Of a stretch of DNA of 14,084 nt, positions 1-7,621 are shown piece after piece; positions within the stretch are counted from its first letter, which is position 1; every line of letters starts with the position of its first letter. Position numbers and translations under genes: made by a program. Under the pieces are notes generated by a model, which worked only from the letters and a program-made list of their open reading frames with translations, was not told the DNA's origin and made no database searches. Source of the DNA: an uncultured Lachnospiraceae bacterium (GTDB taxonomy: Bacteria > Bacillota > Clostridia > Lachnospirales > Lachnospiraceae); NCBI GenBank assembly GCA_910579275.1, contig CAJTTO010000068.1, positions 1-14,084 of the forward strand, given 5' to 3'.

Positions 1-240
1 CGGAAATTTCTGAAGCCTTATAAAACAAGGGGTTCGAGTTTCCGAGAGCACACTAGATATAAGAAAGGTGGAACATATCATAAAGATTATGGAATGAAAT
101 ATGACAAAGATAAGAAAACCAAACATGTATATGGACATTCAGGGAATAACCCACATGGTAAATATCCACATATAAACATAAAAAGAATAGATGGTAAACA
201 AGTTCTAATTAATATAGTTGGGGTGAAAAACAATGATTAA
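1..240 (+). CDS. C-terminal end of a polymorphic toxin (module M1), 5' end outside the window
   Basis: The frame is open from the first base to a TAA at 238-240 and gives 79 residues of a very basic, His/Tyr/Lys-rich tail. Visible pieces include FREHTRYKKGGTYHKDYGMK, a HVYGHSG segment and NPHGKYPHINIKRIDG. The histidine cluster and the PHxxI strand are the kind of arrangement seen in small secreted nuclease toxins, but I cannot name the family. Its stop overlaps the start of the next gene by 8 bases (ATGATTAA), the usual coupling of a toxin tail to its immunity gene. By analogy with the other modules, the missing upstream part should be an RHS core ending in DPSGF. Toxin role is inferred from context and composition. 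Confidence 0.6.
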   Translation, partial: RKFLKPYKTRGSSFREHTRYKKGGTYHKDYGMKYDKDKKTKHVYGHSGNNPHGKYPHINIKRIDGKQVLINIVGVKNND

Positions 241-541
241 AGAAATAATGATAAAAAAATTAGAGTCAGGAAAGCAATTGGGTATTAGCAAAGAAATAGA
301 GAAGAATGGCAAATTGTTTTGGTACGAATATGCTGTTCAAAAAGTAAATAATATTTATTACGTATATGAATGTGAAATTGCGGAGGATAAAATGGCAATG
401 GATGAATACGAATACGAATATGAATATAAATATTTTTCTTTTGATGAGGTAGAGAGTAATTTCAATAGTAAATATGATATTGGATTTTTGGATATTAAGC
501 CATTAAAAGGGCAGTACATTTTTAAGCCTAATTTATGCTAA
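233..541 (+). CDS. Putative immunity protein of module M1 (102 aa)
   Basis: This is a small AT-rich gene starting with ATG at 233, overlapping the toxin stop by 8 bases. A G-rich GGGGTG stretch lies just upstream. The product is acidic to neutral, has no signal peptide or membrane segment, and should be cytosolic. That suits an inhibitor of the toxin encoded just before it. A run of Glu-Tyr pairs (EYEYEYEYKY) is encoded by a six-base tandem repeat at 404-433. I do not recognise the family; the immunity role rests on size, position and overlap. The last codons (KGQYIFKPNLC) and the sequence after the stop recur near 8866-8934, where the rest of the gene is absent. Confidence 0.6.
   Translation: MIKEIMIKKLESGKQLGISKEIEKNGKLFWYEYAVQKVNNIYYVYECEIAEDKMAMDEYEYEYEYKYFSFDEVESNFNSKYDIGFLDIKPLKGQYIFKPNLC
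404..433 (+). repeat. Six-base tandem repeat (GAATAY) inside the M1 immunity gene
   Basis: Four consecutive GAATAC/GAATAT units plus one AAATAT unit encode alternating Glu and Tyr. Slippage in whole units would change protein length without breaking the frame. Confidence 0.8.
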
Positions 542-572
542 TCAGATAGGTGGTTTCTTTGCCATATAGAGT
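504..572 (+). repeat. 69-bp direct repeat, copy 1 (immunity-gene 3' end plus downstream spacer)
   Basis: This stretch covers the last codons of the M1 immunity gene, its stop, and the spacer up to the RHS fragment of M2. It aligns without gaps to 8866-8934 with scattered substitutions (shared core CTAATCAGATAG, then GTTTCTTTGC). It ends 2 bp before RHS-core homology begins, so it marks a cassette boundary. Confidence 0.75.
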
Positions 573-574
573 CC

Positions 575-886
575 CTTTATGCGTACTGTAGCAGTAATCC
601 GGTGATATACTGTGATCCTAGTGGGTTTGAAAAATCCAGTGCTTGTGTTCGTAAGACTGGCGGTAAGTGTGTTAGTGGGATTCCCAATAATCCTAAAAAA
701 GTACGTAGATTTATGTCTAAGCAGGAGTACAAGCAATTTAAAAAGAAAGGATTTGTTTATAATCCAAATGATCCAAGAGGAGGAATTAGCACTACATCTA
801 CCAAAATTGCACCTATAAATCCAGATAAAATTAAAAAAAGAACAGGTGCACTGGGAGCAGATAAAGGACATTTTGATGAATTTTAA
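575..886 (+). CDS. Orphan RHS tip plus short toxin tail (module M2)
   Basis: From 575 the frame reads LYAYCSSNPVIYCDPSGF, the terminal motif of the RHS core, so only about 54 bp of core are kept. About 84 residues of AT-rich toxin tail follow, including KKGFVYNPNDPRGGIS, and the frame ends TGALGADKGHFDEF at a TAA (884-886). There is no ATG or ribosome binding site before it; the earliest possible start is a GTG at 602 with no visible Shine-Dalgarno. It is best read as a silent cassette that becomes a toxin only after recombination onto a longer RHS gene. I do not assign the toxin family. The tail is short for such toxins and may be trimmed. The immunity start at 876 overlaps its end by 11 bases. 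Confidence 0.6.
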   Translation, partial: LYAYCSSNPVIYCDPSGFEKSSACVRKTGGKCVSGIPNNPKKVRRFMSKQEYKQFKKKGFVYNPNDPRGGISTTSTKIAPINPDKIKKRTGALGADKGHFDEF

Positions 887-1280
887 TATTAAAGAACAGG
901 AATTTGAATATGCAGGTACAAAAGGTGTTGCAGAATTATTGGGTTGACAGATTATATTTTTTTAAACGTAATGATTTAGACAATACATCAGTTATGTGTT
1001 TTAATGAAATAGACACCACGGAATTAATTAATACTGCGAATTCTATTCTTGAGTTTATAGATATGGGTATAAGATTTGGCGATAATATTGATACAATTAA
1101 TGGGGCTTACGGAAATGCTGATTTTATTGATAGTTTGTATGAAGATATAATTATATTATTTCATATAATCTATTTATAGCATTTGGACTAAAACACAATA
1201 TGCTATCATGCCTAGAAATCGTTACTGATGAAGGAATAATTAAGGAAATTGTTGGTGTTAGAAAGCCTGACAGATTGTAA
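876..1280 (+). pseudogene. M2 immunity gene with two opposite frameshifts
   Basis: An ATG at 876, overlapping the toxin stop, opens MNFNIKEQEFEYAGTKGVAELL and stops at a TGA (945-947). An extra G in the GGG run near 941-943 explains this: in the +1 frame the protein continues VDRLYFFKRNDLDNTSVMCF and runs on to EDIIIL, which hits a TAG at 1177-1179. Near 1158-1163 the original frame resumes (SYNLFIAFGLKHNM, then CLEIVTDEGIIKEIVG) and ends at TAA 1278-1280. One insertion plus one deletion restores a single product of about 134 residues. A shorter 904-1179 reading is only the middle segment. The family is not recognised. Toxin overlap and size support an immunity role. The gene is broken, unless the two indels are sequencing errors. 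Confidence 0.7.
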
Positions 1281-1345
1281 TGTAGGAAAAGTTATTTAGC
1301 GCACATTCATTTGCGACAGGAAGCCTGTACATACCAGCGGTTGAC

Positions 1346-4300
1346 ATGCGCCTGCCGGGGCTGGACGGCGACTTTACGGTAAGCCGCAGGTACGAGTCGG
1401 TCAACCCGCGCGCGGGGCTGCTGGGGCAGGGCTGGACATGCAGCGCGGAGAGCTTCCTGCAGTACAAGGGGGACGCGTGCAGCGTGCTCTGCGTGGACGG
1501 ACACGTGGAGGGCTTCCACAAAAAGGACGGCGCATGGCGCAACGACAAGGGCGGGAGCGGAAAGCTGAGCCTTGCCTACGATGCGGGACAGAACCTGTTC
1601 GTGATGCATGACATTGTGACACACATGTCATATTTTTACGGCGAAAGGGGCAGGCTCGTCCGCGTGGAGGACGGCACGGGACACCGCTCGCAGTACCTGT
1701 ACGAGGACGGCATATTATGCGGGATTACCACCTTTACCGGACTCCGCATCGGCGTCACCGTCTCGGACGGGCGCCTCAGGGAGCTCGTGGACGTGCTCGG
1801 ACGCACCGTCCGCTACGAATATGATGACAAAAAAAGGCTTGTGCGCGTCAACCAGAACGGCAGGGGCATCACGCGGTACGAGTACGACGGGAAGGGGCGC
1901 ATCACCGGCATCACCGACCAGAACAACAAGCGGTACACCGAGAACACCTATGACAGCCGCGGCAGGGTCACGCGGCAGGACTACCCGGACGGGACATGCT
2001 GCGAGATCAGCTATGACGACAGGGCGAACAGCGCGTCATTCTACTATCCGGAGACAGGCGGCAGGCAGACGGCGTTCCACAATGCGGACGGGCTTGTCAC
2101 ACGCATGGAGTATCAGGACGGCACCCGCGAGGAGTATGAATACGACGCGTGGCAGAACCGAACAGCGCACAGGGACAGGAACGGAAACCTCACACGGTGG
2201 GAGTACGCGCGGGAGGGCTTCCTGCGCAAGGAGACGGATGCAGGGGGGCTTGAGACCGTCCGCGAATATGACGGCGGCGGCCATGTGGTCAGCGAAACCG
2301 ACAATGCGGGAGGATGCATACGGTATGCCTACGACAAATGCCACAGGCTCGTGCGGAAGGACACCCTGCTGTCCTCCGACCCACAGGAGTGGGGCACGGA
2401 GGAGTACGAATACGACCGCCACGGGAGATGCACCAAAAAGACGGACGCGCGCGGCAATGACACACGGTACAGGTACGCGGACGAGACCATGCAGGAGCCG
2501 GGGGGCGCGGGATACTTTCCCACACGGGAAATAAGCCCGTCGGGAAATGAGTACGCGTATGCCTATGACGCGGCGGGGCGGAAGACCCATGCGAAAACCG
2601 CGGACGGCAGCGTGCACCTTGCCTACAACAGCCTGAACCACGTAACCTGCACGACGGACGGCGAGGGGAACGGGACGCATGACGACTACGACAACCTCGG
2701 GAGCCCCATCCGCCACCATAATGCAAGGCAGTGGGAAAAAGGCCGCAGCGGCGGTCATGCCTACGAGTATGATTACCTTGACCGCCTGATAAAAGTGAGG
2801 GACGCAGCCGGGCGGGTAAAGACCTTCAGAAGAAACGGACAGGGCAGCATCGTGTATGAAAGCCTGTCCGCGCTGCCCGCGCAGATACCGGAAAACCGGA
2901 CGGAGCAGGGAATCACGAGCACCTATGATGCAAATGAGAACCTCATATGCATGACATGCCCCGACGGCGGGGAGTGGCACACGGAATATGACGGCGAGGG
3001 AAACCTGACGCATGACAGGAGGCCCGGGGGAATGGCGGAGCGGCGCTACACCTACGACGCCATGAACCGCCTGACGGGGGTGACCGCGGACGGCAGGACG
3101 GAGCACACCTACGCCTACGACAAAAAGGGGCACATTGTAAAGGAGACCGACGCGTCCGGGAACGACACGCTGTATGCCTACGACAACGCGGGGCGCATGA
3201 CCGGGAAGTGGGAACAGGCATTTTCGGGGGACGGCGCCGGAAGCGGCGGGGAAAGGCGCAGGTACCGCGTGACGCAGTATTTGTACGACCCAGCTGGTAA
3301 CATGGTGGAGGAGCGCAGGGGCAGCGACGCGGCAGACGCATACGAATACCCGCACGCATTCTTCGCCATCCGGAAGGAATACGACGGGGAGAACAGGCTC
3401 GTGGCAGTGGGGGACGACACCGGGGCGCGGGTGACCTACACCTATGACGCAATGAACAACCGTACAGGGGAGACAAGGCGCATCAACGAACAGGGTGCGG
3501 AATACAGGGCTGCCTACACGTATGACCGGGCAGGGCGGCTCGTGCGGAAGACCGTGACCACCGACAGGGACATCCTGTCCGGAGGGAATGCCGCTAAAAC
3601 CGTGTCCATTACAGGCTACGGCTACGATGCCGCCGGAAACCTCACCGAAGTGCGGCTCCCCGGGGGCGGGCGGCTGCGCATTGTCTATGACCAGGCGGAC
3701 AGACCTATATATTTCCTTGAGGAGGACAAAAGGAACGGAATCCTCAGGGGACAGGCATACCGCTATGCGGACACATGTGCACTGCCATGGGAGAACCTGC
3801 ATGCGAGGGAAGGCTTCGCAAGGCGGCTGAACCAGAGACTTATGACATGCGTGTCACTTTCCGACTACAGGGACGCGGAGACCGGGAACCTCATCTGTGC
3901 GGAAAGACCGTGTGAAATACGGCATTATGCAGGGAAAAAGGCGAAGGGGCTGTACAGGGAGCTGTACCGGGTCTACGAGGAGGCCGACAGGTGGAACCCG
4001 GAGGAAATGGCGGCAGTTGACTACGGCGAGCCGGGGACGGACTACCACGCGGAGCATTACGCCTACAACCACCGCGGGCAGCCGACCCATACCGAGGACA
4101 CCCGCGGCGGAAAATACAGTGCGGAGTATGACGGTTTTGGGAACCTCACCATGGTCACCAGCCCATACGGCTACCAGACCCGTTACGGACATGACAGGGA
4201 CGGGAACACCGTCTCAAAGACCAACGCCCTCGGAATCCGCAAGTACCTGCTGGAATACGACGCCACAGGAAACGTGGCATCCCACACGGATGGAAACGGA

Positions 4301-6391
4301 AACGTCACGAGATATGCCCGGGACGCATCCGGAAACGTGGTGCGCGTGACCGGACCCGACGGGAAAACTGACAGGAGTGTCACATACGATGTCTGGGGAA
4401 GGCAACTGGCCGCCACGGACGGAAACGGGAAAACGACGACATACATGAGGGACAGGGCGGGGCGTGTGACCACCGTGACGAATCCCGACGGAAGCAGGGA
4501 ACACTATGGCTATGACTACGCCGGAAACATCACGAGCGGCACGGACGGAAACGGCAATAAGACCCAGTTCCTTTACAATGGCGCAAACCGGCTAGAGAGG
4601 ATAATAAAGGCGGACGGCACGGAGCGGCTTTTCGGCTATGACAGTGAGGAGAGATGCACCTTCCGGCGCGACGAGGACGGGAACACCGTCCGCATGGGCT
4701 ACAACCTCGACGGGAACATGGTGCTGGCGTCAGGGACACAGGGGGGACTCGGCGCACCCTCGATAAGCAGCGTCTACAGATACGACGCGCGCGGGTTCCT
4801 GACATCGGCGATGGAGGGAAACACGGCATACCACTATAAGCGCGACAGCGAGGGCAGGGTGACCGAGAAGGCAGACAGCAGGGGAAGACTGTTCGAGGTG
4901 GTTTACAACCCAGACGGGACGATAGGCAGGCTCGGCGGGACACGCTACTACTATAACTTTGCCGGACAGATGACCTGCGTCATGTCGGACTGCGGACTCG
5001 GCGCAAACTACGAGTACGATAACAATGGGGCGCTCATAAAAACGGAGTGCGACAACGGACTCACCACCACATACACCCGAGACAGCCGCGGCAGGCTGGA
5101 AAGCCTGCGGGCAGGGTTCGCGGGAGAGACGGCACTGCTGGACGCAAAATATACATATGACGGAAACGGAAACCGCACCGGAAAGGAAGAACTGTTCTTC
5201 ATGGAAAAAGGCAGTGTTCCCACAAGCGCAGTGACACAGTATGCCTATGACAGCATGAACCGCCTGACCATGGAAAACAGGAACGGACTGGCGACCACAT
5301 ATACCTACGACATGGCAGGGAACAGAACCAGCCGCCTGAAAGGAGATGACAGGGAAGAATACCGCTACAACAGCAGGAACCAGCTCACGGAACGGACTGG
5401 CATGGGAAGGAGAACCAGCTGCCAGTATGACCCCGCGGGCAACCTGACACAGGAACAGCAGTTTATACAGGGATGCGCAGAGACAAGGAGATATGCATAT
5501 GATGCCTACAACCGCAATACCGAGGTAAGGGGAGAGGACTTCCTGCATAAGAACTTCTATGATGCGGAAGGATTAAGGAACCGCATTGAGGAAAACGGAA
5601 AGGTGACAGACTTCGTTTACAGCGGGGACATGCTTTACAGCGAGAGGGAAGAAAGCGGTGCAATGGAACGCCGTTATATTCTCGGGAATGAGTACCTCGG
5701 GCATGAGGATTTAGTGCAGGATGTGACTTTTTCTGGGGAGAATCAGAAACAGGAATACAGTTACATCACGGATGAACAGGGAAGTCTCCGCTACATCCTC
5801 AATACTGACAGGCAGATGGAAACCTATCAGGAATACAGTGCATTTGGCGAGACAATATCCCGAGAGGGAGCGCACAGCCGCCTTGGATATAACAGCCAGA
5901 TGGGGGATGAACTGACTGGGCTGACATATCTTCGGGCACGGTATTATAACCCAGCAATAGGTAGGTTTACGCAGGAAGATGTCATCTATGATGATGGGTT
6001 TAACCTTTATACGTACTGTGGCAGTAATCCGGTGATATACTGTGATCCGAGTGGGTTTACGAGTAATTTGGCGTGTGAAGGAAAAATAACCGCAGGCAAA
6101 AACTTTAAGGATCATTATATAAGGCATAAGAAATTGCTTGAATCCATAACGGGAAATAAGTATGGAAAATTTAAGGAGGACGCAGATAAATTTTTAAATG
6201 ATATTTTCAACGTCATAAAAGATGGAAAAGTAAAATTTGTTGGAAATGGAACTTTGAATATAACAATGACTGAACCGTGCAAAATTTTTAGAGGTAGTGG
6301 TATAACAATTGTTTTAAAGAAAAATAACGAATTTGTAACATTATTGGAAAGCGGTGTGGGTATGGATTTAAAAATACAATTTATTAAGTAA
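1346..6391 (+). CDS. RHS/YD-repeat polymorphic toxin, N-terminally truncated (module M3)
   Basis: The product has 1681 residues from the ATG at 1346. RHS-like sequence begins earlier in the same open frame, from about 1301 (SFATGSLYIPAVDM), with no start codon after the TAG at 1283-1285, so the true N-terminus has been lost. Residues 1-150 resemble the opening of an RHS barrel. Dozens of YD repeats of the YDxxGR type follow, forming the hollow shell that encloses the toxin in this family. The core end (about 1510-1571) reads YLRARYYNPAIGRFTQEDVI and finishes at DPSGF. The toxin is residues 1572-1681, AT-rich, with a DHYIRHKK segment and TIVLKKNNEFVTLLESG. The H/K layout is reminiscent of BECR-type RNases, but this is only a guess. 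With no signal peptide or other export region, the protein as it stands is probably not secreted. Confidence 0.85.
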   Translation: MRLPGLDGDFTVSRRYESVNPRAGLLGQGWTCSAESFLQYKGDACSVLCVDGHVEGFHKKDGAWRNDKGGSGKLSLAYDAGQNLFVMHDIVTHMSYFYGERGRLVRVEDGTGHRSQYLYEDGILCGITTFTGLRIGVTVSDGRLRELVDVLGRTVRYEYDDKKRLVRVNQNGRGITRYEYDGKGRITGITDQNNKRYTENTYDSRGRVTRQDYPDGTCCEISYDDRANSASFYYPETGGRQTAFHNADGLVTRMEYQDGTREEYEYDAWQNRTAHRDRNGNLTRWEYAREGFLRKETDAGGLETVREYDGGGHVVSETDNAGGCIRYAYDKCHRLVRKDTLLSSDPQEWGTEEYEYDRHGRCTKKTDARGNDTRYRYADETMQEPGGAGYFPTREISPSGNEYAYAYDAAGRKTHAKTADGSVHLAYNSLNHVTCTTDGEGNGTHDDYDNLGSPIRHHNARQWEKGRSGGHAYEYDYLDRLIKVRDAAGRVKTFRRNGQGSIVYESLSALPAQIPENRTEQGITSTYDANENLICMTCPDGGEWHTEYDGEGNLTHDRRPGGMAERRYTYDAMNRLTGVTADGRTEHTYAYDKKGHIVKETDASGNDTLYAYDNAGRMTGKWEQAFSGDGAGSGGERRRYRVTQYLYDPAGNMVEERRGSDAADAYEYPHAFFAIRKEYDGENRLVAVGDDTGARVTYTYDAMNNRTGETRRINEQGAEYRAAYTYDRAGRLVRKTVTTDRDILSGGNAAKTVSITGYGYDAAGNLTEVRLPGGGRLRIVYDQADRPIYFLEEDKRNGILRGQAYRYADTCALPWENLHAREGFARRLNQRLMTCVSLSDYRDAETGNLICAERPCEIRHYAGKKAKGLYRELYRVYEEADRWNPEEMAAVDYGEPGTDYHAEHYAYNHRGQPTHTEDTRGGKYSAEYDGFGNLTMVTSPYGYQTRYGHDRDGNTVSKTNALGIRKYLLEYDATGNVASHTDGNGNVTRYARDASGNVVRVTGPDGKTDRSVTYDVWGRQLAATDGNGKTTTYMRDRAGRVTTVTNPDGSREHYGYDYAGNITSGTDGNGNKTQFLYNGANRLERIIKADGTERLFGYDSEERCTFRRDEDGNTVRMGYNLDGNMVLASGTQGGLGAPSISSVYRYDARGFLTSAMEGNTAYHYKRDSEGRVTEKADSRGRLFEVVYNPDGTIGRLGGTRYYYNFAGQMTCVMSDCGLGANYEYDNNGALIKTECDNGLTTTYTRDSRGRLESLRAGFAGETALLDAKYTYDGNGNRTGKEELFFMEKGSVPTSAVTQYAYDSMNRLTMENRNGLATTYTYDMAGNRTSRLKGDDREEYRYNSRNQLTERTGMGRRTSCQYDPAGNLTQEQQFIQGCAETRRYAYDAYNRNTEVRGEDFLHKNFYDAEGLRNRIEENGKVTDFVYSGDMLYSEREESGAMERRYILGNEYLGHEDLVQDVTFSGENQKQEYSYITDEQGSLRYILNTDRQMETYQEYSAFGETISREGAHSRLGYNSQMGDELTGLTYLRARYYNPAIGRFTQEDVIYDDGFNLYTYCGSNPVIYCDPSGFTSNLACEGKITAGKNFKDHYIRHKKLLESITGNKYGKFKEDADKFLNDIFNVIKDGKVKFVGNGTLNITMTEPCKIFRGSGITIVLKKNNEFVTLLESGVGMDLKIQFIK
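4852..5825 (+). repeat. 974-nt RHS core tract identical to 9172-10145
   Basis: Read line by line, the two copies show no difference between the flanking mismatches at 4851/9171 and 5826/10146 (constant offset 4320). Part of it (5030-5645) is also identical to 12810-13425. These are the main homology blocks for cassette exchange. Confidence 0.9.
5886..6058 (+). repeat. RHS core-end block, the shared junction ahead of each toxin
   Basis: This block (GGATATAACAGCCAGATGGG to DPSGF) recurs with few changes at about 7692-7864, 10206-10378, 11723-11895 and 13666-13838, and its last 54 bp at 575-631. Each copy is followed at once by a different AT-rich toxin tail. Confidence 0.85.
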
Positions 6392-6402
6392 ATAATATTT
6401 AT

Positions 6403-6537
6403 TGTACGATGTTGGGACAAAATGGTATTTGTGAAAAACCTTTGAAAGATGATTGGAATATGCTTTCAACTTATTTGTTATGTAATTTCACTATAATTAT
6501 TCTATGAATTGACCTTTTGACCCCAGCATCATTGTAT
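6403..6537. mobile_element. Small inverted-repeat (MITE-like) element between M3 toxin and immunity gene
   Basis: The left arm (from about 6403) contains GATGTTGGGACAAAA. The right arm, reverse-complemented, contains GATGCTGGGGTCAAAA and ends near 6537. The arms match imperfectly over about 25 bp and enclose about 80 bp of AT-rich, non-coding DNA. No target duplication is obvious. It accounts for much of the unusual 231-bp gap between this toxin and its immunity gene; other pairs here overlap or lie within about 14 bp. Confidence 0.4.
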
Positions 6538-6540
6538 AAT
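6509..6540 (+). promoter_or_regulatory. Possible promoter for the M3 immunity gene
   Basis: TTGACC (6509-6514) and a consensus TATAAT (6535-6540) lie upstream of the immunity start at 6623. The 20-bp spacing is longer than the preferred 17, so this is tentative. Both boxes fall in or beside the right arm of the inverted-repeat element, which may have brought the promoter. Confidence 0.35.
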
Positions 6541-6622
6541 TACATGTTGCTTAGAATTGTAAAATTGTGACTAATAATTCGTAGTCTGATGTATAGAGCT
6601 TCAAATGAATGGGAGGAGAAAA

Positions 6623-7078
6623 ATGCTAATTAACAAATTGAGTAATAATAATCAAATTATTCACTTTTGGCGTGTTGGAGTTATTGTAGATGATGATGAT
6701 AAGGAGTTTGTTATAGATAGAGACTATCTTTATATAGAGTTAGACAATGGTTATATAAAAATAAAAAGTGAACAAGGAGATTCAAAATTAAAGGTGACAA
6801 CCTGCTTAAAAAGAGATTATAAAAATGAAGATGAGATTTGTTGCTGTAAATTGGATTATTTAATATTTAATATGCCTGAAATGGACTATAAGTTATGTAG
6901 TATATTTGCTAAAAATTATTTTATTACTGAAAATGAAATATGTTCAGATAGTCTATTGCTAGAATTAAAAGTAGATGATTTTTATGAGAAAATTTATATT
7001 TGTACAGGAATATCCGGTATATTAGTTAAAAATGTATCTTTAGATACCAAGGTAGGGGCAATGGAAAAAATTATCTAA
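6623..7078 (+). CDS. Putative immunity protein of module M3 (151 aa)
   Basis: The start at 6623 is chosen over an in-frame ATG at 6605 because GGGAGGAG (6611-6618) lies just ahead of 6623, at proper spacing, while nothing precedes 6605. The product begins MLINKLSNNNQIIHFWRVGV, is acidic (DDDDKEF), contains a CCCK cysteine cluster, and has no signal peptide or membrane span. It follows the M3 toxin tail and precedes the next RHS fragment, the standard immunity position. I do not recognise the family. Its distance from the toxin and strong ribosome binding site suggest it can be translated independently of the RHS gene. Confidence 0.6.
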   Translation: MLINKLSNNNQIIHFWRVGVIVDDDDKEFVIDRDYLYIELDNGYIKIKSEQGDSKLKVTTCLKRDYKNEDEICCCKLDYLIFNMPEMDYKLCSIFAKNYFITENEICSDSLLLELKVDDFYEKIYICTGISGILVKNVSLDTKVGAMEKII

Positions 7079-7195
7079 AAAGGACGGAACATGTCGCAAC
7101 GACAAGGGCGGGAGCGAAAAGCTGAGCCTTGCCTACGATGCGGGGCTAAACCTGTTCGTGATGCGCGACATTGTTATACATATGTCATATTCACG
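7079..7195 (+). pseudogene. Fragment of the RHS 5' region at the head of module M4
   Basis: This stretch matches the start of the M3 RHS gene (about 1522-1634): AAGGACGG, then AACGACAAGGGCGGGAGCG and GAGCCTTGCCTACGATGCGG, with scattered differences. At about 7190 it jumps to sequence matching M3 near 5388-5400, at a shared ACGG. About 3.75 kb of core is missing. The fragment is joined out of frame to what follows, so it codes for nothing useful; a frame running from 7091 into the tip reads it in the wrong phase. Confidence 0.75.
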
Positions 7196-7585
7196 GAGCT
7201 GGCTGGCATGGGAAGGAGAACCAGCTACCAGTATGACCCTGCGGGTAACCTGACACAGGAACAGCGGTTCATACAGGAGCACGCAGAGACAAGGAGATAT
7301 GCATATGATGCCTACAACTGCAATACTGAGGTAAGGGGAGAGGACTTCCAGCACAAGAATTTCTATGATGCGGAAGGATTAAGGAACCGCATCGAGGAAA
7401 ACGGAAAGGCGACAGATTTCGTATATAGCGGGGACATGCTCTATAGCGAGAAAGAGGGAAGCGGCACAACGGAACGGCGTTATATCCTTGGGAATGAATA
7501 TCTCGGGCATGAGGACTTTGTGCAGGATGTGACTTTTTCCGGTGAAAATCAGAAACAGAAATACAGCTATATCACGGATGAATAG
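7196..7585 (+). pseudogene. Orphan RHS core fragment of M4, ended by an amber codon
   Basis: The sequence matches the 3' part of the M3 core (from about 5394) at roughly nine in ten bases. In the core frame it runs GMGRRTSYQYDPAGNLTQEQ and on to SYITDE. There, a CAG seen in M3, M5 and M7 has become TAG (7583-7585). The reading frame continues unchanged after the stop into the rest of the core and the toxin, so a single C-to-T change divides the cassette. There is no proper start of its own. Confidence 0.75.
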
Positions 7586-7621
7586 GGAAGTCTCCGCTAC
7601 ATCCTCAATACTGACAGGCAG

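Noticed and set aside
904..1179. Stand-alone 91-residue gene with a TTG start
   Set aside because: It is the middle portion of a larger immunity gene running from 876 to 1280 with two frameshifts; sequence on both sides continues the protein in another frame.
1821..2534. 237-residue + strand frame overlapping the RHS gene
   Set aside because: It is out of phase with clear YD repeats and made of Thr/Arg/Gly-rich low-complexity sequence; a frame shadow.
2036..3802. 588-residue open frame on the - strand inside the RHS gene
   Set aside because: It is an antisense shadow of GC-rich YD-repeat coding sequence: low-complexity Arg/Val/Pro-rich content, no start signal, no recognisable domain.
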